Shown piece after piece: positions 28,416 to 37,323 of a stretch of 64,000 nucleotides of DNA. The first letter of the stretch is position 1. The number at the start of each line of letters is the position of its first letter. The stretch comes from Acidimicrobiaceae bacterium RAAP-2. GTDB lineage: Bacteria > Actinomycetota > Acidimicrobiia > Acidimicrobiales > RAAP-2. Made by a program: the position numbers and the translations under genes. The notes under the pieces were generated by a model. That model had not been told where the DNA came from. It did no database searches and worked only from the letters and a program-made list of their open reading frames with translations. Location of the stretch: contig LMAD01000006.1 of the NCBI GenBank assembly GCA_001443545.1, positions 21,173 to 85,172 of the forward strand, read 5' to 3'.

Positions 28416-29885
28416 CTAGGCGGCCACGGGCCCCTCGACCGCCAACTCGGGCGGGCCCGACTCGAGCACGATCGCGGTGAAGAGCGCCCCGGTCGCGAAG
28501 ATACCGGCCGCCCACCAGAAGGCGATCGAGTACCCGTGGACCGTGGCGGCGGCGGCTCGCGCGCTGGGCGACCCGGCGCTCGAGTGGCTCAGCGCTCGGC
28601 TCGCGACCGAGACGGCGATGGTGTTGAGCAGCGCCGTACCGACCGAGCCGCCGATCTGCTGAGACGAATTCACGATCGCCGAGGCGGCACCGACGTCGCT
28701 GGGTGTCACCCCGGCCGTCGCGCTCGCCGCGGCCGGCGCGAAGATGAGCCCGAGGCCTAGCCCGAGCAGGATCAGGCCGGGCAGCACGCTGGCGAAGTAG
28801 TCGGCCCGGGTGGGCAGCCGGGTGAAGAGGACCATCGAGAGCGTCACGAGCAGCATCCCCGTGGGAACCAACGGGCGCGGACCCGACAGCGCCAGCAGCC
28901 GCGCACTGGCCAACGTCGCCGAGAGACCGAGGGCCACGACCATCGGCAGGAAGGCGATTCCCGTGCGCAGCGGCGAGTAGCCGAGCACGCCCTGCAAGTA
29001 GTAGGCGAGAAAGAGCGAGACACCGAAGAAGCCCATCATGGTGATGAACAGCGCGACGACGGACCCGCCGCGCGTGCGCGCGAAGACGATGCGTAGTGGC
29101 AGCAGCGGGTGTTCGCTGCGCTTCTGCCACCCGACGAAGGCCCCGATTAAGACGACGCCGACGACCAGGCTGGTGATCGTCACCGCGCTCGCCCACGTGG
29201 CCGTCACCGCGTGGGCGAGGCCGTAGACGATGGCGAAGAGGCCGGCGCTCGCGAGGATCGTGCCCGTGACGTCGAGGTGCGCGTGTTGGGTACCCGGCTT
29301 GGACTCGATGAGGGGCACCACCCCGGCGAGGGCGACCACGGCGAAGACCACGTTGATGAAGAGGCACCACCGCCACGAGGCCCACTGGGTCAAGGCGCCG
29401 CCGAGGATCAGACCGATCGCCGCGCCCGATCCGGCGAGCGCGCCGTAGATGGAAAAGGCCGTGGCCCGTTCGGCGCGGTCGGTGAAGGTCGTCGACAGCG
29501 CCGCGAGGGCCGCGGGGGCGAGGATCGCGCCGAAGGCGCCCTGCACGGCCCGCGCTCCCACCAACATCGAGAAGCTCGACGCCGCACCGGCGAGCGCGCT
29601 CGCGGCGGCGAAACCCACGAGCCCCACCACGAGGGCCGTTCGCCTTCCCCAGAGGTCGCCCAGTCGCCCCCCGAGCAGCAGCAGCGAGCCGAAGGCCAGT
29701 GCGTAGGCGGTGATCGCCCACTGCCGGTCACCGGCGCTGAAGTGCAGCGCCACCTGCGCGCGCGGCAGGGCGATGTTGATCACCGTCGCGTCCAGGGCCA
29801 CCATCAACTGCGTGATACCGAGCACGACCAGGGTCAACCACCGCCGACGGGCCGATGACGCTGCTTCGCCGAGTTGCACGACCAC
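28416..29885 (-). CDS. MFS drug/proton antiporter, DHA2 (14-TM) type
   Basis: A 489-residue transporter. Motif A-like GGRLGDLWGRR, the DATVINIALP signature of helix 1 and about 14 hydrophobic helices identify the EmrB/QacA-like DHA2 branch. It should export lipophilic compounds in exchange for protons; the substrate cannot be inferred. GTG 29885 is the likely start. No regulator lies directly beside it. Confidence 0.9.
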   Translation of the reverse strand: MVVQLGEAASSARRRWLTLVVLGITQLMVALDATVINIALPRAQVALHFSAGDRQWAITAYALAFGSLLLLGGRLGDLWGRRTALVVGLVGFAAASALAGAASSFSMLVGARAVQGAFGAILAPAALAALSTTFTDRAERATAFSIYGALAGSGAAIGLILGGALTQWASWRWCLFINVVFAVVALAGVVPLIESKPGTQHAHLDVTGTILASAGLFAIVYGLAHAVTATWASAVTITSLVVGVVLIGAFVGWQKRSEHPLLPLRIVFARTRGGSVVALFITMMGFFGVSLFLAYYLQGVLGYSPLRTGIAFLPMVVALGLSATLASARLLALSGPRPLVPTGMLLVTLSMVLFTRLPTRADYFASVLPGLILLGLGLGLIFAPAAASATAGVTPSDVGAASAIVNSSQQIGGSVGTALLNTIAVSVASRALSHSSAGSPSARAAAATVHGYSIAFWWAAGIFATGALFTAIVLESGPPELAVEGPVAA

Positions 29886-29946
29886 GTAGCCTAGGGACGA
29901 CCCGACCCGATCGGGGCGTGGCCACGACCCGCGGCGACGAGACGAC

Positions 29947-30909
29947 TCACGAGGCGCGTGACTTCAGGGCCTCGATCAGGGCGGGCAGGACCTTGTGGAC
30001 GTCGCCCACGATGCCCAGGTCGGCGATTTGGAAGATCGGCGCGTCGGGGTCCTTGTTGATGGCCACGATGTTCTTGGAACCCTTCATCCCGACCATGTGC
30101 TGGGTTGCCCCCGAGATGCCACAGGCGATGTAGACGGTCGGCTTGACCGTCTTTCCGGTCTGGCCAACCTGGTGGGAGTAGGGGACCCAGCCGGCGTCGA
30201 CAATCGCCCGACTCGCCCCCGCGGCGCCGTTCAATAGGCGCGCGGCCTCTTCGACCAAGGCGTACTCGCCGGACTCACCGAGTCCGCGGCCACCCGATAC
30301 CACGACGGGCGCCTCTTCGAGCTTGGGTCCCTGACGCTCTTCGATGTGGGTCGCCGTGATCATCGCGGTGCCGGTCGCCCCGAGTGCGCCGACCGGCGCC
30401 GCGGTCACCGCGGCGGGAGCCCCACCGCTCGGTTCGGCCGCGAACGACTTGGCGCGCACGACGACGATGCCGGGGCCCTCTCCCGTGAAGTGGGCCCGCA
30501 CCACCTGGGTGCCGCCGAAGATCGGGTGTTCACTGACCAGTCCGCCCTCGTCGAGCAGACCCGTCACGTTGGTCAACACCGGCCGGTCGAGCCGGGCCGA
30601 GAGCCGGCCCGCGATGTCGCGGCCGTCGTAGCTGTTGGGGATGAGGATGGCGTCGGGCGCACCGGCGGCCACCAGCGCCGCGAGGGCGGCCGCCACCGGG
30701 GCACCGGGCAGCGCACCGGCGAGGTCACCGATCGCGTAGAGGGTGCTGGCGCCGTACTCGCCGGCCTGGGCGGCGTGGTCACCCGGGCCCCAGGTCACCG
30801 CGGCGACCGAAGGGGCCAGCGTGCGCGCGTGGCTGAGTAGTTCCAGTGAGGTGGTCGTGAGCGAGCCGTTGGCGGGCTCGACGACGACCCAGAGTGCGTT
30901 CAGTGTCAT
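29947..30909 (-). CDS. etfA: Electron transfer flavoprotein alpha subunit
   Basis: A 320-residue ETF alpha subunit. The C-terminal FAD-binding domain is plain: VVSGGRGLGE, SRAIVDAGWVPYSHQVGQTGKTVKP, YIACGISGATQHMVGM and IVAINKDPDAPIFQIADLGIVGD segments. It carries electrons from acyl-CoA and other dehydrogenases to the quinone pool together with EtfB. ATG 30909 has GTAGGAGA upstream and lies eight bases after etfB, so the two form an operon. Confidence 0.97.
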   Translation of the reverse strand: MTLNALWVVVEPANGSLTTTSLELLSHARTLAPSVAAVTWGPGDHAAQAGEYGASTLYAIGDLAGALPGAPVAAALAALVAAGAPDAILIPNSYDGRDIAGRLSARLDRPVLTNVTGLLDEGGLVSEHPIFGGTQVVRAHFTGEGPGIVVVRAKSFAAEPSGGAPAAVTAAPVGALGATGTAMITATHIEERQGPKLEEAPVVVSGGRGLGESGEYALVEEAARLLNGAAGASRAIVDAGWVPYSHQVGQTGKTVKPTVYIACGISGATQHMVGMKGSKNIVAINKDPDAPIFQIADLGIVGDVHKVLPALIEALKSRAS

Positions 30910-30916
30910 GATTCTC

Positions 30917-31690
30917 CTACAGGACTTTGATGGACTCGAGGAAGGCCACGATCTTGTCGGCGCCGTCGCCGTCGTCGACGAACTTCTCGCCGGCCTGGCG
31001 TGCTTCGGCCACGACGACCTCGGTGATGGCCTGACGGGCGCCGGCGGGACCAACCTGGCCAGCCAGGGCGAGGTCGTCGACGCTCAGGATCTCGACCGGC
31101 TTGGACTTGGCCGCCATGATGCCCTTGAAGGAGGCGTAGCGGGGCTCGACGACGCCGGCGGTGACCGTCACCACGGCGGGCAACGGCGCGGAGACCTCGT
31201 CGTACCCGGACTCGGTCTGACGCTCCACGGCGACGGTCGAGCCGGTGACGGTGACCGACTTGGCGAAGGTGATCGAGGGCATGTCGAGTAGTTCGGCCAG
31301 CTGGACCGGGGTCGTGCCGGTGTAGCCGTCCGAGGATTCGGTCGCGGCCAGCACCAGGTCGGGACTGACGCGGCGGATCGCCGCGGCGAGCACCTTGGCG
31401 GTGCCGAGCGCGTCGGTGCCGCGTAGGGCGTCGTCACTGACGATGATCGCCTTGGCGGCGCCCATGGCGAGCGCGTTGCGCACTCCCGCCAGGTCCGCCG
31501 CCGAGCCCATGGACACGACGGTGACCTCGCCGCCACCGGCCTTGTCGACCAGTTGCAGGGCCATCTCGACGCCGTAGGTATCGGCTTCGTCCAAGATGAG
31601 TTTGCCCGACCGATTCAAGTTGTACGACGCGTCGAGGGACTGCGGCGCGGCGGGGTCGGGGATCTGTTTGACACACACGACAACGTTCAT
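30917..31690 (-). CDS. etfB: Electron transfer flavoprotein beta subunit
   Basis: A 257-residue ETF beta subunit beginning MNVVVCVKQIPDP, with the AMP-binding region and the family stretch ESGYDEVSAPLPAVVTV. AtfA/EtfA partner gene follows directly. An upstream TTG at 31699 is possible, but the ATG at 31690 gives the normal N-terminus. The gene ends eight bases before etfA. Confidence 0.97.
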   Translation of the reverse strand: MNVVVCVKQIPDPAAPQSLDASYNLNRSGKLILDEADTYGVEMALQLVDKAGGGEVTVVSMGSAADLAGVRNALAMGAAKAIIVSDDALRGTDALGTAKVLAAAIRRVSPDLVLAATESSDGYTGTTPVQLAELLDMPSITFAKSVTVTGSTVAVERQTESGYDEVSAPLPAVVTVTAGVVEPRYASFKGIMAAKSKPVEILSVDDLALAGQVGPAGARQAITEVVVAEARQAGEKFVDDGDGADKIVAFLESIKVL

Positions 31691-31700
31691 GGGACTCAAT

Positions 31701-32414
31701 CTAGGCCATCGGCGACGAGGGCTCCGCGGGACCTTGGTCCCGCAGTATCATCGCGGTGCGCGGATCGTCGGTGATGATGACCTCGACGCCCAGCGCCAAC
31801 ATCGCCGCCAGATCGGCCGGCGCGTTCACCGTCCAGACGTTGAGCCCGAGTCCCAGGGTCCGGGCTCGCTCGACGAGGGCGGCGTCGACGAGTCCGACGT
31901 ACGGGTTCACCGCGGAAAAACCGGCCGTCGCGGCCCGCTCGAGGCAGTCGAACTGGTCCAGGGTCCAGTCGAGCAGCCACCCCACGGGCCGCGAGGAACT
32001 TCGCTGGAGCACCGTACAGGTCGCGAAGTCGAAGCTCGAGTACACGACGTCGTTCTCGCGGCCCGAGTCCCTGACGGCGGCCGCGACCGCCTCGGCGAAG
32101 TCGCCACTGGGGTCGTAGGTCGGCTCATCGGCCTCGAGGAGGTTCTTCACCTCGACGTTCACCCTCACGCCCCTCGTCGCGACGAGGGCCGCCGCCAGGC
32201 TGGGCACGTAGCTCGCCAGGTCGCTCGCCCGGTGCTCGGCGATGACCAGGTCCCCCACGCGGGGGTCGTGGTGCACGACGAGCCGACCGTCGGCGCTTCG
32301 TCGCACGTCGAGTTCGACCCCGTCGACGCCGAGGGCGCACGCCGCCTCGAAGGCTTCGATCGTGTTCTCTCGCGCGCGCTGGTGCAGGCCCCGGTGGGCG
32401 AAGATGGCAGTCAC
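31701..32414 (-). CDS. Glycerophosphodiester phosphodiesterase family protein
   Basis: A 237-residue TIM-barrel GDPD. Metal and catalytic residues appear in AHRGLHQRARENTIEAF, GVELDVRRSADGRLVVHHDP and VNVEVKN; the C-terminal NVWTVNAPAD is typical. It hydrolyses glycerophosphodiesters to glycerol-3-phosphate and an alcohol. GTG 32414 is the start, divergent from whiB1. The stop lies ten bases before the etfB start region. Confidence 0.94.
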   Translation of the reverse strand: MTAIFAHRGLHQRARENTIEAFEAACALGVDGVELDVRRSADGRLVVHHDPRVGDLVIAEHRASDLASYVPSLAAALVATRGVRVNVEVKNLLEADEPTYDPSGDFAEAVAAAVRDSGRENDVVYSSFDFATCTVLQRSSSRPVGWLLDWTLDQFDCLERAATAGFSAVNPYVGLVDAALVERARTLGLGLNVWTVNAPADLAAMLALGVEVIITDDPRTAMILRDQGPAEPSSPMA

Positions 32415-32490
32415 GGGCCGAGTCTGTCAGTCTGGGGGCGCCGTAGGCCACTTCTTACACGGTTTTTAGCAATCAATCGACCGCTAGCCC

Positions 32491-32519
32491 TTGTATTTCA
32501 AGGATTTGTCATCTAAAAT
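32491..32519 (+). promoter_or_regulatory. Housekeeping-type promoter of whiB1
   Basis: TTGTAT at 32491-32496 and TAAAAT at 32514-32519 are separated by 17 bases in an unusually AT-rich patch. The start of transcription would fall near 32526, giving a leader of about 45 bases before the whiB1 ATG with AAGGAA as ribosome site. Confidence 0.65.
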
Positions 32520-32571
32520 TTACCCTCGGTCCGGTGCCCCCTTTCACCCGACCGTAGCGAAGGAACCTGCA

Positions 32572-32868
32572 ATGTCGTTGATGTGGAACCGTACTCATGC
32601 CTGGGACGATGCGGATTGGCGCGCCGAGGCCGCCTGCCGTGACACCGAACCCGAACTCTTCTTCCCGGTCGGCACGACCGGGATGGCGACCGACCAGATC
32701 GAGTCGGCCAAACGAGTCTGCGACAAGTGCGAGGCCCAGAAGGCCTGCCTGGAGTTCGCCCTGGCCACCAACCAGGAGTCGGGCGTCTGGGGTGGTACCA
32801 CCGAGGACGAACGGCGCAAGCTACGTAAGCAGTGGCTCGCGGCCCGACGCCGCAACACCCAGCACTAG
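32572..32868 (+). CDS. whiB1: WhiB1-like iron-sulfur transcription factor
   Basis: A 98-residue WhiB protein. Four cluster Cys are C22, C50, C53 and C59 (C-x27-C-x2-C-x5-C), followed by GVWGG at 71-75 and a basic tail (RRKLRKQW, RRR). WRAEAACRDTEPELFFPVG and the DQIESAKRVC spacing look most like WhiB1, an essential [4Fe-4S] protein that binds sigma factor and senses nitric oxide in mycobacteria. The neighbouring PdtaS-type kinase supports this, since whiB1 and pdtaS (Rv3219 and Rv3220c) are adjacent in Mycobacterium tuberculosis. Confidence 0.9.
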   Translation: MSLMWNRTHAWDDADWRAEAACRDTEPELFFPVGTTGMATDQIESAKRVCDKCEAQKACLEFALATNQESGVWGGTTEDERRKLRKQWLAARRRNTQH

Positions 32869-33521
32869 GGCGACGGCGGGAGCGGTTTCAGACCGAAGAG
32901 GACGGCCTTCACCTCGTTCCACTCGTCCGCGCTGAGCGGCGACGGCATCGTCTCATCCACGGCCCGGATCAGATTCAACCCCTCGTGGACCACGGCGAGC
33001 TGCTTCGCACTCAGACTCGTCGGGAGGATCGAGCGGCGTTGGAGGTCCGCGAAGAGCGCCGTCGAGGCCTGCTGGTACCGCTCGCGTTCGTGGTTGACCT
33101 CGCGACTGAGACGGCGGCGGGTCAAGGACGCGGCGACCACGCGTAGTCGAACCCGGCGGCGAATGCTCTGGCGGTGCAGGCGCTCCTCGGACTCCGCGCC
33201 CGGGGTCCAGCGCGCGGCCATGGCCCCGGCCGAGTCGACGGTGGCGGCGATGGCGTCGATCGTCGCGTAGGACGCGTTGGTGACGCTGCGAAAGATCTGC
33301 AGGTAGGCGGCGTCGACCAAGCCTTGCCGCGACCCGAAGTTCGAGTAGACGACGCTCGGGCTCATGCCGATCTCGCCACTGATCTGCAGGACCCGGATCG
33401 ACGTCTCGTCGTCGTGGATGAGGCGGCGGATCGCCGCACCCAGCAACGCCGAGCGCGGCGACCCGTCGCGCAACTGCGGGCTGTCGGTCAGAATCACCTC
33501 GAAGAGGTCGTCGCCCGTCAC
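32865..33521 (-). CDS. TetR/AcrR-like transcriptional regulator
   Basis: A 218-residue regulator with an N-terminal TetR-type helix-turn-helix: AAIRRLIHDDETSIRVLQISGEIGMSPSVVYSNFGSRQGLVDAAY (roughly 26-71). The C-terminal ligand domain is helical and Arg-rich, unlike typical small-molecule TetR pockets. GTG 33521 is preferred over a TTG six bases upstream. It is convergent with whiB1, sharing four bases at the stops, and lies 40 bases after pdtaS, so it may be cotranscribed with the DUF3107/PHP/pdtaS genes. Confidence 0.8.
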   Translation of the reverse strand: MTGDDLFEVILTDSPQLRDGSPRSALLGAAIRRLIHDDETSIRVLQISGEIGMSPSVVYSNFGSRQGLVDAAYLQIFRSVTNASYATIDAIAATVDSAGAMAARWTPGAESEERLHRQSIRRRVRLRVVAASLTRRRLSREVNHERERYQQASTALFADLQRRSILPTSLSAKQLAVVHEGLNLIRAVDETMPSPLSADEWNEVKAVLFGLKPLPPSP

Positions 33522-33561
33522 GCCCAAACCTTAACCAGTTCGGCTTCGAGCGACGAAGCGT

Positions 33562-35037
33562 TCACCGTCGCGGCGCGAGTGGCAGCACGACGCGCACGAA
33601 GGTCCCCCCGCCACTGGCGTAGGGCATCGAGGTCATCGTGATGGTGCCGTGGAGCTGGGCGCGGATCAGATCGCGCACGATCGAGAGCCCCAGACTCGTC
33701 GGCACCTCCAGCGAGAAGTCGTCACCGAGGCCCCGGCCGTTATCGCGGATCTCGGCGACGGCCTCCCCGTCTCGCCGATACAGGTTGAGCGTCACCACGC
33801 CCACGTGCTCGTTCTCCGCCCCCCCGAACTCGGTGAAGGCGTGTTCGACGGCGTTGGTGAGCAGTTCGGCGAGCGCTACCGCGAGCGGCGTCGCCACGTC
33901 GGTCGCGAGCACGCCGAGGTCGCCGTTGACCACGATCTCGACGGGGTGCAGGGCGAGCACGGTGTCTTCGACCAGCATCACCAGCGAACGGACGATCTCG
34001 TCGAAGACCACGTCCTCGCCCGGCTCGCGCGAGAGCACCTCGTGCACGACCGCGATGGAGCGGACCCGTCGTTCGGCCTCGAGGAGGGCCGTGCGGGTCT
34101 CGGCCTCGTCGCTGCGCCGCGCCTGGAGACGCAGCAACGACGAAATGGTCTGGAGGTTGTTCTTCACGCGGTGGTGGACCTCGCGTACGGCCGCCTCCTT
34201 GTGCAGCACGACCCGATTCAGTTGGCGCAGGTCCGACACGTCGCGTAGTAGCACGATGACCCCGGTGACGTGGCCGTCGGCGATGACCGGCACGCAGTGG
34301 AAGAGGATCGCGACGTCGTGACCCCGGTCGACCTCCTCCATCGTCGGCAGCGCGAAGTTGAGTGCCCGCTCCACGGCGCGCACCCGCTGACCGAGTTCGA
34401 CGAGGGTGTGACCCTCGACCGCCGAGTAGATCCCGAGCCGGTGCAGGGCGTTGGTGGCGTTGGGCGTCGCGAACTGGACGCGGCCGTCGTCCTCGAGCAG
34501 GATGATCCCGTCGCCGACGCGCGGCATCCCCGGACCGGCCACCTCCTCCTCGCGGAAGGGGAAGGTCGCCTCGGCGACCATGTCGCACAGTCGCACGAAG
34601 ATCGACAGGTAGACCCGTTCGTAGAGCGAGGACGGCCCGCGCAGCGGCCCCTGGAGCCGCACCAGGACCGCGACGACGCGGTCGGCGAATCGCACCGGGA
34701 TCGCCCAGATCTGGACGGGCTCGTCGACGAATTCGAGACGCGTCTCGCCGGTCACGCGCACGCCGTCGGTGAAGGCGCTGGCCGCGTGGGACCACTCGCT
34801 CGCGTGGTGCATGGTCCCCACGAGGTCCTCGTTCAGCATCGTGGAGCGGTTGTTCGGTCGGATCTGGCCGAGCACGACGTAGGAGGACTCGTCGTCCACC
34901 GCCGGCGCCATCAAGAGCAGGTCCGAGAACGACAGGTCCGCGAGCAACGACCACGACGCCGTGAGCCGCAAGAGGTGGTCGACGGCCGGCTCGCCGAGCG
35001 CCGTGTGGGAGGTGGCGAGCTCGGCGAGGGTCGCCAT
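33562..35037 (-). CDS. pdtaS: PdtaS-type cytosolic sensor histidine kinase
   Basis: A 491-residue kinase: GAF-like domain at about 20-160, PAS-like domain at 172-275, then HisKA_2 with the phosphoacceptor His in HHRVKNNLQ near 289, and an ATPase domain with an N-box (ELLTNAVEHAF) and G-box (DNGRGLGDD). There are no membrane helices. This is the PdtaS architecture, which pairs with the RNA-binding antiterminator PdtaR; pdtaR is not in this window. Its start overlaps the stop of the PHP gene as TGATG. Confidence 0.9.
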   Translation of the reverse strand: MATLAELATSHTALGEPAVDHLLRLTASWSLLADLSFSDLLLMAPAVDDESSYVVLGQIRPNNRSTMLNEDLVGTMHHASEWSHAASAFTDGVRVTGETRLEFVDEPVQIWAIPVRFADRVVAVLVRLQGPLRGPSSLYERVYLSIFVRLCDMVAEATFPFREEEVAGPGMPRVGDGIILLEDDGRVQFATPNATNALHRLGIYSAVEGHTLVELGQRVRAVERALNFALPTMEEVDRGHDVAILFHCVPVIADGHVTGVIVLLRDVSDLRQLNRVVLHKEAAVREVHHRVKNNLQTISSLLRLQARRSDEAETRTALLEAERRVRSIAVVHEVLSREPGEDVVFDEIVRSLVMLVEDTVLALHPVEIVVNGDLGVLATDVATPLAVALAELLTNAVEHAFTEFGGAENEHVGVVTLNLYRRDGEAVAEIRDNGRGLGDDFSLEVPTSLGLSIVRDLIRAQLHGTITMTSMPYASGGGTFVRVVLPLAPRR

Positions 35038-35912
35038 CAGTGGCTGCGCAGTGGCACGATCGTGCGCTGACGGTTCGTGTAGGAGGCGAGGGTCGCCACC
35101 CCACGGGCCTCGAGCAGGTTCGCGAGGTCACCGGTGCGCTCGCCGACCCGCTCGAGTCGGTGGGCGTCGCTCGCCGTGGTGAAGGTGACCCCGCGCGCGA
35201 CGAGGCGATCGAGGAACCCCTCGGCGGGGTACTGCTCACCGATGGGCTTGGCCCAGCCGGCCGAGCTGCACTCGACCGACACGTCGGCGGCCGCGGCGGC
35301 GTCGGCCATGGCGTCCCAGTAGTCACCGGGGTTCGTCGCGTAGTAACCGGCCACCTTGATCAGGTCGGGGTGGGCCAGCACGTCGACCGCGCGCGACGCC
35401 GCCAGCTCCTCGAGCGCCACGCTGTAGTCGGCCCAGCACTGGTCGACGTCGCGAACGGTCCACTCGTGCATCGGGATCGGGCTGTCGATATCGTCGAAGG
35501 CCCAACTGCCCAACCAGTGGACCGATCCGATCAGCACGTCGAAGGGGTACTGGGCGAGCAGGTCGCTCACGACGTCCATCTGGTCGGGGTAGTAATCGAC
35601 CTCCAGTCCGATCTTGACCGGCAGCCCCTCCTCCTTCGCCTTCATCGCGAGGGTCACGTAATCATCGAGGGAGTTGCGCGCGGTGAAGGCCATGTAGTCG
35701 GCCATAACGGGACTCGTCGGCTCGTGGGCGAACCGCTCCCAGAACGGTCCCACGAGGGACATCACGTCGACGAACCGATTCGAGTGCTCGGTCAGGGCGA
35801 GCTCGCTCACCCCCTCACCCGCCGCCCGCTCGCAGTACTGGGCGATCTGGTCGAGTCGGTACCAGACCGAGGACTCCTCGTGCGGCCAGAGGTGCAGGTG
35901 GTAGTCGAGCAC
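35037..35912 (-). CDS. PHP-domain phosphatase, histidinol-phosphatase-like
   Basis: A 291-residue PHP-fold metal hydrolase. Metal ligands are seen in DYHLHLWPHEE, LTEHSNRF, GLEVDYYPDQ, GSVHWLG, DVLAHPDLIK and TTASDAHRLE. It resembles HisK-type histidinol-phosphate phosphatases, but no his genes are nearby, so the substrate is uncertain. GTG 35912 follows DUF3107 by one base, and its stop overlaps pdtaS as TGATG. Confidence 0.85.
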   Translation of the reverse strand: MLDYHLHLWPHEESSVWYRLDQIAQYCERAAGEGVSELALTEHSNRFVDVMSLVGPFWERFAHEPTSPVMADYMAFTARNSLDDYVTLAMKAKEEGLPVKIGLEVDYYPDQMDVVSDLLAQYPFDVLIGSVHWLGSWAFDDIDSPIPMHEWTVRDVDQCWADYSVALEELAASRAVDVLAHPDLIKVAGYYATNPGDYWDAMADAAAAADVSVECSSAGWAKPIGEQYPAEGFLDRLVARGVTFTTASDAHRLERVGERTGDLANLLEARGVATLASYTNRQRTIVPLRSH

Positions 35913-35913
35913 G

Positions 35914-36144
35914 TTACGCGGCGCCGAAGCCGACCACGCGGTCGACCGGCGTGCCGAACTCGACGTAGGCGATGCGCGCCGAGGGCACGCCGACCCGCCG
36001 ACCCTTACGGTCGGTGAGCCACAGCACCGTCTCGGAGCTGAGTGCGGCCTCGACCTCGGCGATGATCTGGTCGCGGTCGGCGTCGTCGGCTAGCTCGACC
36101 TCGAGTTCGCGCATCGACTGCACGATGCCTATCCGGATGTCCAT
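35914..36144 (-). CDS. DUF3107 family protein
   Basis: A 76-residue protein of the actinobacterial DUF3107 family. The N-terminus (MDIRIGIVQSMRELEVELADDADRD) and the central TDRKGRRVGVPSARIAYVEFG are typical. ATG 36144 has TAGGAG upstream. It heads the run DUF3107, PHP phosphatase, pdtaS. Function unknown. Confidence 0.9.
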   Translation of the reverse strand: MDIRIGIVQSMRELEVELADDADRDQIIAEVEAALSSETVLWLTDRKGRRVGVPSARIAYVEFGTPVDRVVGFGAA

Positions 36145-36198
36145 GATGCTCCTATGTCGTCTACGGGTCCATGTTACGGGCTTGGGGCACAATGGAGC

Positions 36199-37305
36199 AT
36201 GGCTGAAGCACCCCTCGCGCGGCATCACCAGTGGGCGGCCACGATGGAGGGCTACGGCGGCGCGCCGGACGAGCCGACCCTCGCGCACCGCGACTCCGCG
36301 GCTCGCCTCGAGATCTCCGCGGCGGCTTCACGCGCCACCCGCGAGACCATCGAGTCCACCCATCTCGCCGTGGGGGCCACGCGGGCCGTCGGCGCCGGGA
36401 ACCGGGCGCGGCCCGAGGAGCCCGACGAGTGGCGCAGCTGCTTCGAACGCGACCGCGACCGCATCCTGCACTCGAACGCCTTCCGTCGGCTGGCCGGCAA
36501 GACCCAGGTCTTCGTCTTCCCCGAAGACCACATGCGGACCCGCCTGACCCACGCCCTCGAGGTCGCCCAGGTAGCGGTCGGCATCGCTCGTCCACTCGGG
36601 CTCAACGTGGCCCTGGTCGAGGCGATCGCGCTCGGGCACGACTGCGGACACGGACCCGGTGGCCACGCGAGTGAGGAGGCCCTCGACCCCTTCGTCGAAC
36701 ACGGGTTCGACCACGCAACCTGGGGCGCGGACGTCTCACTGGCCCCGCTCAACCTCTGCGTCGAGACCCTCGACGGCATCCGCAACCACTCCTGGAGTCG
36801 ACCGGCCCCCGCCACGCCCGAGGGCGAGGTCGTGAGCTGGGCCGACCGAATCGCCTACGTCTGTCACGACTTCGAGGACGCCGTCGCAGCCGGGATCGTC
36901 GAACCCACCGACCTGCCCGCGGTCGTGGCCCAGCGCTGCGGCGTCCGGCGCGGCCGGCAGTTGGGGGCCTTCATCAACGCCATGGTCCGCACCGTCGCCG
37001 CGACCGGCGTCGTCGGTATGGACGCGCGTCACGCCGAGGCGCTCTCGGCCTTTCGGGCCTTCAACTACGAACGCATCTACCTGCGCGCGGCTTCGCGGGA
37101 CCAGGCCGACCGAGTGGTGGCGATGCTGCGGGCCCTGGTCGAGCACTACGCCGCGAACCCCGGACTCATTCTCGACCAGCCGGGCGAGCCCCTCGAACGC
37201 GCCGTCGCCTACGTCGCGGGGATGACCGACCGATTCGCCTGTCGCAGCGCCGTCACGCTGCTCGGGTGGCCCGAGGACCGTCTCCCGACCGGGATCGACC
37301 GCTAG
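36199..37305 (+). CDS. dgt: dGTPase-like HD-domain phosphohydrolase
   Basis: A 368-residue HD phosphohydrolase. It shows the dGTPase family features RDRDRILHSNAFRRLAGKTQVF, H118 in RLTHALEV, and the HD pair H147-D148 in ALGHDCGHGPGGH, followed by the WADRIAYVCHDFEDA metal-ligand helix. Such enzymes release tripolyphosphate from dNTPs. ATG 36199 with GGAG upstream is the start. It is followed by the SCO1-like gene after 18 bases. Confidence 0.9.
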   Translation: MAEAPLARHHQWAATMEGYGGAPDEPTLAHRDSAARLEISAAASRATRETIESTHLAVGATRAVGAGNRARPEEPDEWRSCFERDRDRILHSNAFRRLAGKTQVFVFPEDHMRTRLTHALEVAQVAVGIARPLGLNVALVEAIALGHDCGHGPGGHASEEALDPFVEHGFDHATWGADVSLAPLNLCVETLDGIRNHSWSRPAPATPEGEVVSWADRIAYVCHDFEDAVAAGIVEPTDLPAVVAQRCGVRRGRQLGAFINAMVRTVAATGVVGMDARHAEALSAFRAFNYERIYLRAASRDQADRVVAMLRALVEHYAANPGLILDQPGEPLERAVAYVAGMTDRFACRSAVTLLGWPEDRLPTGIDR

Positions 37306-37323
37306 GACCGGTACGCTGCTCGC

